64,000 bases of DNA from VAXT01 sp963850415 (GTDB lineage Bacteria; Actinomycetota; Thermoleophilia; Gaiellales; Gaiellaceae): positions 186,001 to 250,000 of the forward strand of contig CAWKLE010000002.1 of assembly GCA_963850415.1 (NCBI GenBank), written 5' to 3'. Positions 27,278-35,987 of this stretch are shown in pieces (position 1 is the stretch's first letter; every line of letters begins with the position of its first letter). The notes beneath the pieces were generated by a model, which worked only from the letters and a program-made list of their open reading frames with translations, ran no database searches and was not told the DNA's origin. Made by a program: the position numbers and the translations under genes.

Positions 27278-29999
27278 ATGCAGGGCGGGCAGCACGGTGG
27301 CTACGCGAGGCGGCGAGTTTGGAACCGTCGACCCGTTGGCCGGACGTTGAGCGCGCTGTTCGTCGGAGCTCTTGTCCTGACGACCCTGCTCCTAGCGGAG
27401 GGCTCTGGAAGCCGCGGGAGATCGACTGCCGTCGGGAGTCCCACCATGACGACCGAGGCCGAGCCCACTCCCGGCGGGGAAAGCGCCGACGAGATCAGCG
27501 GCGCCGCGGAGTGGTTCTACGAGCAGCGGGCGTACCCTGCGGCGCACACTCCCCGCGGGGCGCTCGCGCGCGCCGAGCGACAGGCGATGGCGCTCAGGAC
27601 TGCTCCGGAACCGGGCGCGCCGACGGTGCCACTGAACTGGACTGAAGTCGGTCCAAAGCCGATCGCAACGAGAGGGGACGCCCGGGTCGGCCCGTATTTC
27701 GGGTCGTTGCCGCAGACCGGCCGCGTGAGCGCGATCGCCTCCGACCCGAGCAACGCGAACGTCGTCTACCTTGGAGGCGCCGCCGGCGGGGTCTGGAAGT
27801 CGATCGACGGCGGGACGAGTTGGACGCCCAAGTTCCCGACGAACCAGGGCTCGTTCGCGATCGGGGCGATTGCCGTCGATCCCTCGAACCCGCAGAACGT
27901 CTGGGTCGGCACCGGGGAGCCGAACAACATCGCCAGCGACACCTACTCCGGGATAGGGATCTACAGGTCGGCAAATGGCGGCTCCAGCTGGACGAAGGTC
28001 GGCGGGACGACGTTCGACGGCTGCTTCGTCGCGGACCTGGCGATCGTCGACTCGAACACGGTCGTCGCCGCCGTCCTCGAGTTCCCCGGCGTCCGGAATC
28101 CGGCCTGCCCGACGGCCCAGCGCGGCGTCTGGCGCACGACCGACGGCGGCTCCAACTGGACGAGGATCACGCTTCCCAACTCGAGCCAGCAAGCGCCGAG
28201 CGATTTCTCCCAGCCTCCGGGCTCGCCCTTGACGATCTACCTCGCCACCTACTTCGACGGCGTCTACAAGTCGACCAACGGTGGAGCGGGCTGGACCAAC
28301 ATCGGCGTCGAGAACCTGTATCGCGGCGCTGTCAGCGCCTACGACGCCAACACCGTCTACGTCGCCTACGCCGATCCCGCCACACACGATCTTGCCGGTG
28401 TCTGGAAGACCGTTGACAGCGGGTCGCACTGGTCGGGCGTCGTCGGCCCCGGCGGCCCGAACACGCCCTGTGATGAAAGCCCACCCGGGCCGGGGAAGAT
28501 CTGCCACTACGCTCTCACGCTCGCGGTCGATCCGAACGACTCGACGACGTTCTTCCTCGGCTCGGTCAGGCTGTTCAAGTACACGGGCTCGGGCGCGACC
28601 GCGACGTTGATCGGCCACGGAAACTGCAGCGGGTGCATCCACAACGATCAGCATGCAAGCGTCTTCGACGCGTCGCATCGGCTCTGGATCGGGAGCGACG
28701 GCGGCATCTACCGCAGCGACGACTTGGGTGCGAGCTTCCTCAATCGCAATGGAAGCGGTGCAGGCGCGGTTGCGACCGTCGAGTTCGAGCCGTGGACGTC
28801 GGGCTCGATCGCGGACGGTACGTTCATCGGCGGCACCCAGGACAACGGCGTGGTCAAGTACACGAGCGCGACCGGGCTCAACTGGCGAATGGACCTCGGC
28901 GGCGACGGCGGCGCCACCGCATTCGTGAGCCCGAGCACCTACTACGGAAGTAACTACGGCCCCAATCTCTACAAGACCGTGGACGGCGGCACGACCTACA
29001 CGGACGTGAGCGGGCCGTGGTCGGGCGACAACGCCCAGTTCTATCCCCCGCTCGAGATGAGCCCGACGAGCTCGTCCACCCTCTATCGAGGGACAAGCCG
29101 TATCTGGCAGACGACGAACGGAGCGAGCTCATGGTCGCCGATCTCCCCAATCTTCGACGATCAGTATCAACGGGTTAGCGCGATCGGCCTCGCCGCGAGC
29201 GACACGAACATTCTCTACGCCGGCTGGTCGGATTGGAGGGGTATGGACGGACCCAGCCACCTTCGCTACACGACCAACGGCGGCGCGACGTGGACGGACG
29301 TCCCCTCCGGCCGGCTTCCCAACCTTTACATCACAGACATCGCGGTCAATCCGGCGAACGCAAACGACGTCATAGTCACCTTCAGCGGCTTCGGAACGGG
29401 CCACGTGTATAGGACGACGAACGGCGGGACGGTCTGGAGGAGCATCTCCGGCAACCTGCCGGACACGCCGGTCAATGCCGTGGCGGTCGATTACACGACG
29501 AGCCCCGAGTCGATCTTCGTCGGCACCGACGTCGGCGTCTTCTGGTCGGCTGATGGTGGCACGACGTGGGGGGATACGTCTCAGAGCCTCCCGGATACCG
29601 TCGTGATGGATCTTCGGATCGACGGCTCCAGCCTGATCGCTGCGACACACGGACGCGGGGCCTGGAAGGCGTCGCTCCCCCTGCCACTCCCGCCCCCACT
29701 ACCGCCGCCGCCTCCACCGCCACCGCCTCCACCTCCTCCTCCTCCTCCTCCTCCTCCTCCTACCACCACCACCGCCGCCTCCACCTCCTCCGTCTCCTGT
29801 CGTCCGGTGCGTCGTGCCGAGGGTGATCGGCCTGACGCTTCGCAGGGCCCGCGCTCGGATCCGCGCGAAGCACTGCGCTGTCGGTCGCATCCGCCGTGCT
29901 CCCTCCAGGCGAGTGGGCCGCGTGATTGCTCAGAGCCCGAGGCCGGGGAGGAGGCTCGCACGCGGCAGTAGGGTGAACCTGGTGCTCGGCCGCAGATAA
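27278..29999 (+). CDS. Secreted BNR/sortilin-type repeat protein with C-terminal PASTA domain (frameshifted)
   Basis: After a membrane/signal helix (TLSALFVGALVLTTLLLAEG) comes a VPS10/BNR-type propeller with many Asp-box turns such as SIDGGTSWT, SANGGSSWTK, TTDGGSNWTR and SADGGTTWGD. A long proline run encoded by CCN repeats follows. Then a PASTA domain appears in another frame (VPRVIGLTLRRARARIRA ... VIAQSPRPGRRLARGS). One extra A at 29762 separates the two frames. PASTA domains bind peptidoglycan-like ligands, so a wall-associated protein is likely. ATG at 27278 is used because upstream starts fall in tRNA-Leu. It is the only gene of the tRNA-Leu element. Confidence 0.72.
29679..29800 (+). 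repeat. Proline-codon simple repeat tract (CCN/CCT)
   Basis: About 120 nt made almost only of CCG, CCA, CCC and an uninterrupted CCT run encode a polyproline linker between the propeller and the PASTA domain. The tract ends in an ACC run, where the reading frame is lost. Such tracts are prone to slippage and to assembly errors. Confidence 0.85.
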
Positions 30000-30016
30000 A
30001 GCAGAGCGGTTCCCGT

Positions 30017-30133
30017 GGTGGCAGCAAGGTGGCAGCGAGACCCGCCGAGACAGGCCGAGAGGCCATCACCGACGAGAAGAACGAATAGGTCGGACAAGCA
30101 GGGAAAGTCCAGATCGGCCGAGACAGGCCGAGA
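30017..30133 (+). repeat. Direct repeats before the tRNA-Leu fragment
   Basis: GCCGAGACAGGCCGAGA occurs at 30044-30060 and again, identical, at 30117-30133, exactly 73 bp apart. A smaller GGTGGCAGC repeat lies at 30017 and 30028. Their place just inside the element end resembles integrase arm-type sites, which is an inference. Confidence 0.65.
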
Positions 30134-30148
30134 CCAGACGGGGCGACG

Positions 30149-30200
30149 TAAAATCAGGTGCCTCCTTCGGAGGCGTGCGGTTCGAGTTCCGCCCCCGGCA
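30149..30200 (+). repeat. Partial copy of tRNA-Leu 3' region (att-like)
   Basis: These 52 nt match 27114-27166 of tRNA-Leu from the anticodon to the discriminator base, with three substitutions and one deletion. Two of the substitutions are compensatory in the variable arm (CCTCC/GGAGG instead of CCCCC/GGGGG). No 5' half is present, so it is not a functional tRNA. It marks the far end of the inserted segment. Between 29999 and this copy there is no gene. Confidence 0.85.
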
Positions 30201-30234
30201 TTCATCGGCGCGGCCCGGTAGAACTCGGCGTCCA

Positions 30235-31467
30235 GTGTCGAGGACCAGCCTGCCGGGCCCGATTCCGAACGAGCAGCTGCGCGAGCACGCATCCCGGTTG
30301 GTGAGCCGGCAGGTCCGGCTCTCCGATCTCGCGCTCGCGTTCGTCGAGAGCTCGGCCTCTTCCGCCGAGGTTCTCGTCGAGGGCGACAACTTCTACCCGC
30401 GGCTGCTCGAGGACATCGCCTCCGCGTCGTCCTCGGTGCACATCAACCAGTTCGGCTTCCGCCCCGGAGTCGTGGGAGACCGTTTTGCCGACGCGTTGAT
30501 CGCGAAGGCAGCCGAGGGCGTGCCGGTCCGGCTCGTGGTCGACCGCCGGGGCTCCGACCCCGAGGGTGGAGCGCGAGCGCTCTACGACCGTCTCCTGAGC
30601 GCCGGGATCGAGATCGGCGTCGTGCGCGCGATGCAGGCACGCGCGCCGGCCGGTCCGCTCGGCCGCACGGGAGACCCGCGCTGGAACCTTCGCCAGCTCG
30701 GGCACATCGACCATCGCAAGGTGGCGGTCATCGACGGCCGCGTCGGCTGGGTGGGCGGCGCGGGGATCGAGGATCACTTCCAGGACGGGCGCTTCCACGA
30801 TCTGTTCGTACGCGTTACCGGCCCGGTCGTCGCCCAGCTGCAGCTGGTGTTCGTCGCCACCTTCCGCTGGCTCCGGGGGGACGTCGGGACATCCGAGCTC
30901 GATGCCCTCTTCCCGGAGCTCGACAGCGGCGCCGATCCCGTGCCCGCGATCGTGCTGCACAACGCGCCCGGTGCCTACCGCCCGATCACCGACGCGATCC
31001 GGCGGCTGCTCGACGGCGCCGGAGAGACGCTCGACGTCGTCAATCCGTACGTCACCGATCGCGGGATGATCCGGCGGATCGAAGGGGCCGCGAGGCGGGG
31101 CGTCCGCGTCCGGCTCTTCGTCCCCGCGAACGCGAACAACTGGGCCTGCGCCGCGGCGCAGCAGTTCCACCACGCGAAGCTGCTCGACGCGGGCGTCCGC
31201 ATTCTCGAGTACCCGACGATGCTGCACGCGAAGGCGTTCGTGCGCGACGGGGAGGAGCTCCTGGCGGGAACGTGCAACCTCGAAGCGTGGAGCCTCAAGC
31301 GCTTCTTCGAGATCGACCTCCAGCTTCGGTCGCGGGCACTCGCGGCACAGTTCGAGGAGCGGTTCAGCGCGCCCGCCGAATCGGTGTCCACGCCTGGTCT
31401 GCCGCTCACGGGCGCGAAGGAGCGGGCGAGGGCCGCCCTCTTCAGCGTCCTGTCACCCTTGCTCTGA
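30235..31467 (+). CDS. Phospholipase D / cardiolipin synthase-like protein
   Basis: The 410-residue protein has two HKD motifs: HRKVAVIDG near residue 160 and HAKAFVRDG near 330, each followed by the expected Gly/Asn region (GWVGGAGI and LAGTCNL). Proteins of this type transfer phosphatidyl groups or cleave phosphodiesters. There are no clear N-terminal membrane helices, unlike classical cardiolipin synthases. GTG at 30235 is preferred because the earlier in-frame start lies inside the tRNA-Leu fragment. Confidence 0.85.
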   Translation: MSRTSLPGPIPNEQLREHASRLVSRQVRLSDLALAFVESSASSAEVLVEGDNFYPRLLEDIASASSSVHINQFGFRPGVVGDRFADALIAKAAEGVPVRLVVDRRGSDPEGGARALYDRLLSAGIEIGVVRAMQARAPAGPLGRTGDPRWNLRQLGHIDHRKVAVIDGRVGWVGGAGIEDHFQDGRFHDLFVRVTGPVVAQLQLVFVATFRWLRGDVGTSELDALFPELDSGADPVPAIVLHNAPGAYRPITDAIRRLLDGAGETLDVVNPYVTDRGMIRRIEGAARRGVRVRLFVPANANNWACAAAQQFHHAKLLDAGVRILEYPTMLHAKAFVRDGEELLAGTCNLEAWSLKRFFEIDLQLRSRALAAQFEERFSAPAESVSTPGLPLTGAKERARAALFSVLSPLL

Positions 31468-31519
31468 GCCACAGGGTCGGCATTCGGGCGGTCCTGGAGT
31501 TCGCGCACAATGAACGATC

Positions 31520-32200
31520 GTGAAGCTGCTCGTAGTCGAGGACGAGCCGAAGATGGCAAGGCTGCTGGAGCGTGGCCTGCGGGAAGAAGGGCACGCCACG
31601 GACGTCGTCAGGCACGGCGAGGACGCGCTCTGGATGGCGAAGGCTGCGAGCTACGACGCGATCGTCCTCGACGTGATGCTTCCGGGGCTCGACGGGGTCG
31701 CCGTCTGCAAGCAGTTGCGCGAGTCCGGGGTCTGGACGCCGGTGATCTTCCTGACCGCCCGCGATGCCGTCGACGACCGCGTGCGCGGCCTGGACGCCGG
31801 CGCTGACGACTACCTGGTCAAGCCGTTCTCGTTCTCCGAGCTGCTGGCGCGGCTCCGCGCGACCACGCGCCGCACTCCAGCCGAGCGTTCGACGTCCCTC
31901 GAGGTGGGATCCCTGCGGCTCGATCCCGCCTCGCGACGAGCGTGGCGGGGCGAAACGGAGCTCGAGCTGTCCGTGAAGGAATTCGCGCTGCTCGACCTCT
32001 TCATGCGCCGCCCGGGCGCCGTCATCACGCGTGTTCAGCTGCTCGAGGCGGCCTGGGACATGGGCTACGAGAGTCGCTCGAACGTCGTCGACGTCCACGT
32101 GCGCTATTTGCGCGAGAAGATCGACCGGCCGTTCGGGCTCGCGTCGATCGAGACGGTGCGCGGAGTCGGCTACCGGTTGCGTGAGGACGGCGGCGGTTGA
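31520..32200 (+). CDS. OmpR/PhoB-family response regulator
   Basis: The 226-residue protein has a receiver domain (VVEDEP at 5-10, phospho-acceptor Asp51 in IVLDVMLPG, Lys in DDYLVKPF) and a C-terminal winged helix (LSVKEFALLDLFMRRPGAVITR, in part; VVDVHVRYLREKID). The GTG start at 31520 is used. The kinase gene overlaps its end by TTGA. A four-hexamer OmpR-type site lies after the kinase, ahead of the flavin operon, and is the likely target. Confidence 0.93.
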   Translation: MKLLVVEDEPKMARLLERGLREEGHATDVVRHGEDALWMAKAASYDAIVLDVMLPGLDGVAVCKQLRESGVWTPVIFLTARDAVDDRVRGLDAGADDYLVKPFSFSELLARLRATTRRTPAERSTSLEVGSLRLDPASRRAWRGETELELSVKEFALLDLFMRRPGAVITRVQLLEAAWDMGYESRSNVVDVHVRYLREKIDRPFGLASIETVRGVGYRLREDGGG

Positions 32201-33597
32201 GCAGGCTCCCGATCCGCCTTCGGCTCACCCTGCCGTACGCCGTCGTGATGGCGTTCGTGCTGGCGGCGATGGGGCTCTTCGTCTACGTCCGCGTCGCGGA
32301 CACGCTGCTCAGGGACGTCGACCAGAATCTGCGGGCACAAGCCGCCGAGTCCGCGGCGCGGGTCGCGGACGGCGAGAGCGTGCTCGATCCGGAGCCGTCG
32401 CCGACGCCGGCGATTCGCCAGCTCCTGAGCCCGAGCGGTGCCGTTCTGGCGTCTACCTCGCGCGGGGTCGGGCCGCTCCTGCGCGGGCGTGATCTGGCCT
32501 CGGCGCGCCGCGGCAGCCCGGAGCTTCGGAGCGGCTCGATCGAGGGGGTGGCCGGCAAGTGGCGCATCCTGACGAGACCGGTGACGCTGCGGAACGGCCC
32601 GGCGACGCTCGTGCTGGCGGCGTCGCTCGACCAGCGCGACCGGACGCTGGACCGGCTGGTGCACGAGTTCGTGATCGGCGGCCTCGCGGCGCTGCTGGTC
32701 GCCGTCGGAGCGGGGTACGCGCTTGCCGTCGGCGCGCTGCGCCCGGTGGAGGCTATGAGGCGCCGTGCCGCGGCGATCACGGCGCGGACCCCGGGCAGCC
32801 GGCTGCCGGTGCCCCCCGCGAAGGACGACCTGTCGAGGCTCGCGCGGACGCTGAACGACATGCTCGCCCGGCTCGCGGCGGCGCTCGAGCACGAGCGGCG
32901 CTTCGTCGACGACGCGAGTCACGAGCTGCGGACGCCGTTGGCGCTTCTGAGAACCGAGGTCGAGATCGCGCTGCGCCAGCCCCGGTCGCGGGCGGAGCTC
33001 GAGCAGGCGCTTCGGTCGGTCGCCGAGGAGACGGAGCGGCTGTCACAGCTTGCGGAGGACCTCCTGCTGATCGCGCGCTCGGACAACGGCGAGCTGCCGA
33101 TTCGCCGCGAGCGCGTGTCGGCGGAGGAGGTGATGAGCACGGTCGCCAAGCGCTTCGCCCTGCGGGCGCTCGAGCACGACAGCTCGGTCTCCGTGGAGGC
33201 CGAGCCCGGCACGATGCTCGACGCGGACGGCGTTCGGATCGAGCAAGCCCTCGGCAACCTGGTCGAGAACGCGCTCATGCACGGCGCGGGCGCGGTGGTG
33301 CTCGCCGCACGCGTCGAGGGTGACGGCGTCGAGCTGAGCGTGTCGGACGAGGGCGCCGGCTTCCCGCCCGACTTCGCCGGGCAGGCGTTCGACCGCTTCA
33401 GCCGTGCCGACGAGGCCAGGAGTCACGGCGGCAGCGGCCTGGGACTGGCAATCGTCGACCTGATCACGCGAGCGCACGGAGGACGGGCCGACGTGCGAAA
33501 CCGCGAGGGCGGCGGAGCCGTGGTCTCCATCTGGTTGCCGACCGTGGCGACCGAGCCGAAGGCGGTCAATCCCGCGGCCAAGCTCGGCGCAACTTAA
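32197..33597 (+). CDS. Sensor histidine kinase
   Basis: The 466-residue membrane kinase has two N-terminal helices (near residues 8-28 and 155-178) around an extracytoplasmic sensor region and a HAMP-like linker. The H-box has phospho-acceptor His at about residue 242 in DDASHELRTPLALLR. The ATPase domain carries N-box NLVENALMHG, DEGAGFPPDF and GGSGLGLAIV. It pairs with the regulator directly upstream. TTG start at 32197. Confidence 0.92.
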   Translation: MSRLPIRLRLTLPYAVVMAFVLAAMGLFVYVRVADTLLRDVDQNLRAQAAESAARVADGESVLDPEPSPTPAIRQLLSPSGAVLASTSRGVGPLLRGRDLASARRGSPELRSGSIEGVAGKWRILTRPVTLRNGPATLVLAASLDQRDRTLDRLVHEFVIGGLAALLVAVGAGYALAVGALRPVEAMRRRAAAITARTPGSRLPVPPAKDDLSRLARTLNDMLARLAAALEHERRFVDDASHELRTPLALLRTEVEIALRQPRSRAELEQALRSVAEETERLSQLAEDLLLIARSDNGELPIRRERVSAEEVMSTVAKRFALRALEHDSSVSVEAEPGTMLDADGVRIEQALGNLVENALMHGAGAVVLAARVEGDGVELSVSDEGAGFPPDFAGQAFDRFSRADEARSHGGSGLGLAIVDLITRAHGGRADVRNREGGGAVVSIWLPTVATEPKAVNPAAKLGAT

Positions 33598-33631
33598 GCC
33601 GCTCTTAGCGCCGCTTCATCCAGATTTCATC
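33593..33631 (+). promoter_or_regulatory. Four-hexamer OmpR-type operator
   Basis: Hexamers CTTAAG (33593), CTTAGC (33604), TTCATC (33615) and TTCATC (33626) are spaced at exactly 11 bp, as 6-5-6 direct repeats. OmpR/PhoB regulators bind such head-to-tail repeats; the first pair resembles a PmrA-type box. It begins at the kinase stop codon and lies 22-60 nt before the GTG of the next gene, so autoregulation of the flavin operon by this two-component system is inferred. Confidence 0.55.
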
Positions 33632-33652
33632 TCGCTCTGCTCCTCTTTCAGG

Positions 33653-33985
33653 GTGGACAGCAGCGATCGTCAGGCGGCACGGCGACGTGCCGTCGAGGTG
33701 CGCGCACGGGCGTCGGACAGAGGGCGAAGGTTGATCCTCGTCGCGATCGGGCTGTCTGCCGCGCTGGCCGGCGCCTTCGGCGCCCTCGCGGCGGGCTCGA
33801 CACACACGAAGAAGGCGGCCCGCGTCGAGCCGGCCACTCGCGTGACGGCCGTCAGCCTGCCTGCGCCGCACGCGACGGCGCCTTCGGCGATACCGCCGGG
33901 TGGCGTCCCAGCGGCTCCGGTCGCGCCCGCGGAACCTCCCGGGGCGGCGATCGCACCGCCGGTCGCGACCTCGGGCGGCTCGTGA
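33653..33985 (+). CDS. Small Pro/Ala-rich membrane protein
   Basis: The 110-residue protein has a basic N-terminus, one membrane helix (RLILVAIGLSAALAGAFGALAAG) and an exported low-complexity Pro/Ala tail without cysteines. I know no named family. It begins the operon ahead of apbE, and its stop overlaps the apbE start. A similarly built small protein begins the related cluster at 60923, so a structural role in the redox complex is possible. Confidence 0.6.
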   Translation: MDSSDRQAARRRAVEVRARASDRGRRLILVAIGLSAALAGAFGALAAGSTHTKKAARVEPATRVTAVSLPAPHATAPSAIPPGGVPAAPVAPAEPPGAAIAPPVATSGGS

Positions 33986-34908
33986 CCGCGCTCCAGGCTT
34001 CGGCGTTCGAGGCAATCGGGACGACGGCGCGGGTCGTCGTCACCGACCCGCCTGCCTTGCCGGCGGCACGCGAGCTCCTCGTGCGCGAGCTCGACGAGCT
34101 CGACCGAGCCGCGAGCCGGTTCCGCCCCGATTCCGAGCTCGTCCTACTGAACCAGGCCCGAGGCGAGGCGCGCCGGGTGAGCCCGCTCCTGCTGGAGGCG
34201 CTCTCGGTCGCGGTGCGCGCGGCGGAGTTGACGGACGGGATCGTGAGCCCGATGGTTGGACGGACGCTCCGCCTGGCCGGGTATGACACGACCTTCGCCC
34301 TCGTCGCGGGCCGCGACGGCCGCGGGTTCGCCCCGAAATTCGCCGCCGTCGACGACTGGCGCCTGCTCGAGCTCGACGAGGAGCGGCAGACCGCGAGGAT
34401 CCCGCCGGGCGTGGAGCTCGACCTCGGCGCAACGGCAAAGGCGCTGGCGGCCGATCGAGCAGCCGCCACGATTGCCCGCGCCAAAGGCTGCGGCGCTCTC
34501 GTCAGCCTCGGCGGCGACATCTCGGTGGCAGGCGCCGCCCCGCCCGGTGGCTGGGCGATCCGCCTCGCGGACGATCACGCCTCAACGCCCGACGGGCCCG
34601 GCCCTGCAATCGCGATCAAGAGGGGCGGCCTCGCCACCTCGAGCACCACCACCCGGCGCTGGCGCACGGCGAACGGCGAGCTGCATCACGTCGTCGACCC
34701 CCGCACCGGCCGGCCGGCTCGCACGCCCTGGCGAACGGTCACCGTGGCGGCGGCGACCTGCGTCGACGCGAATACCGCGAGCACGACGGCGCTCGTGCTC
34801 GGGGAAGAGGCGGTGGAGTGGCTGGAAGCGCGCGGCCTACCGGCGCGCATCGTCGCCACTGACGGCGCGACCGTCCGCACCGGTGGCTGGAGCCCCGAGG
34901 TCGCGTGA
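33982..34908 (+). CDS. apbE: FAD:protein FMN transferase (ApbE)
   Basis: The 308-residue protein has ApbE landmarks: EAIGTTARVVV near the start, SRFRPDSELVLLN, VELDLGATAKALAADRA, GALVSLGGDISVAG and HHVVDPRTGRPA. ApbE attaches FMN covalently to Thr/Ser of exported redox proteins. The first half lacks an obvious signal peptide. GTG at 33982 overlaps the previous stop; the end overlaps the membrane reductase gene by 4 bp. A second apbE lies at 61990. Confidence 0.9.
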   Translation: MTALQASAFEAIGTTARVVVTDPPALPAARELLVRELDELDRAASRFRPDSELVLLNQARGEARRVSPLLLEALSVAVRAAELTDGIVSPMVGRTLRLAGYDTTFALVAGRDGRGFAPKFAAVDDWRLLELDEERQTARIPPGVELDLGATAKALAADRAAATIARAKGCGALVSLGGDISVAGAAPPGGWAIRLADDHASTPDGPGPAIAIKRGGLATSSTTTRRWRTANGELHHVVDPRTGRPARTPWRTVTVAAATCVDANTASTTALVLGEEAVEWLEARGLPARIVATDGATVRTGGWSPEVA

Positions 34909-35987
34909 CACTGCTCGCGGCGAGCAACGCGAAGACGCTCTGGTACCTGACCCGAGGGACCGGAGTCGTCGCCCTGCTGCTCCTCACGGCGGTCCTGGTG
35001 CTTGGAATCGCCGCCTCCGTTCGCTGGCAGAGACCCGGCTGGCCGAGATTCCTCGTGGCCGACCTCCACAAGCACCTGACGCTGCTCTCGATCGTCTTCG
35101 TCGCCGCGCACGTCGTGACGACGGTGGCAGACGGGTTCGCGCCGATCCGGCTGCTGGACGCGGTCGTGCCCTTCGCGTCACCGTATCGGCCGATCTGGCT
35201 CGGGCTCGGAGCCGTGGCCTTCGATCTCCTGCTCGCGCTCCTGGTAACGAGCCTCGTGCGCGCGCGGATCGGCTACGGCTCCTGGCGGGTCATTCACTTC
35301 CTCGCCTACGCCGCCTGGCCCGTTGCGCTCGTGCATGCGTTCGGCACTGGAAGCGACGGCCGGATCGGCTGGTTCGCGCTGCTCGGCTTCGGCTGCGTGG
35401 CCGCCGTCGGTCTCGCGGTGGTCGCTCGATTGCTCAGCAGCGACCGTTCCGCCGGAGTCCGCGTGGTTGCGGGCGCCGCAACCGTCGCCGTCGCGCTGAC
35501 CGTCTTCCTCTGGTACCGCGGCGGCCCGGCACAGCAGGGCTGGGCGGCACGGGCCGGGACGCCGTCCTCGATCCTTCGCCGGCACGCGGCGCATCGGACG
35601 ACGGTGCCGGTGGCACCCGCCCGGACGACGTTCAGCACACCGTTCGCCGCCTCCCTCGACGCGCGGCTCGCCCAGTCCAGGGACGCGAGCGGGGACGTCG
35701 GAATCGCGATCGCCGGCAACGTGCGGGGCTCGCACGTCCTGGGAATCCTCCACCTGACGCTCTGGGGAACCGCCACGGGCGAGGGCGTCGCGATGAGCAC
35801 GAGCCGCGTCACGTTCTCGCCGGTCGGCGCGAAGCCGTACGCCGGAACGGTCGTTGGGCTGAACGGGAATCAGGTCGTCGCCGATCTCACCGATCCATCC
35901 GGCGCCTCGCTCCGGCTCTCGCTCGAGCTCCGAATCGACTCCGCGAGGTCGACCGTGACCGGCTCCGTCCACGGGGGGTCCGCGTGA
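34905..35987 (+). CDS. Ferric-reductase-like transmembrane protein
   Basis: The 360-residue protein has about six N-terminal helices with paired histidines suited to b-heme (DLHKHLTLLSIVFVAAHVV; IHFLAYAAWPVALVHAF), as in ferric-reductase/YedZ-type proteins. An exported C-terminal domain of about 150 residues follows. This domain contains DPSGAS, which loosely recalls the D-x-(S/T)-G-A-(S/T) flavinylation site of ApbE substrates, a weak point. It sits between apbE and the NuoF-like gene, implying membrane electron transfer. Confidence 0.78.
   Translation: MTLLAASNAKTLWYLTRGTGVVALLLLTAVLVLGIAASVRWQRPGWPRFLVADLHKHLTLLSIVFVAAHVVTTVADGFAPIRLLDAVVPFASPYRPIWLGLGAVAFDLLLALLVTSLVRARIGYGSWRVIHFLAYAAWPVALVHAFGTGSDGRIGWFALLGFGCVAAVGLAVVARLLSSDRSAGVRVVAGAATVAVALTVFLWYRGGPAQQGWAARAGTPSSILRRHAAHRTTVPVAPARTTFSTPFAASLDARLAQSRDASGDVGIAIAGNVRGSHVLGILHLTLWGTATGEGVAMSTSRVTFSPVGAKPYAGTVVGLNGNQVVADLTDPSGASLRLSLELRIDSARSTVTGSVHGGSA

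Noticed and set aside
29701..29785. Short regular repeats considered as a CRISPR array
   Set aside because: Three-base periodicity without spacers; it encodes polyproline.
29581..30069. Glycine-run protein on the reverse strand
   Set aside because: Simply the complement of the polyproline CCN tract.
30175..30237. Upstream start for the phospholipase D-like gene
   Set aside because: It lies inside the tRNA-Leu fragment; GTG at 30235 is better.
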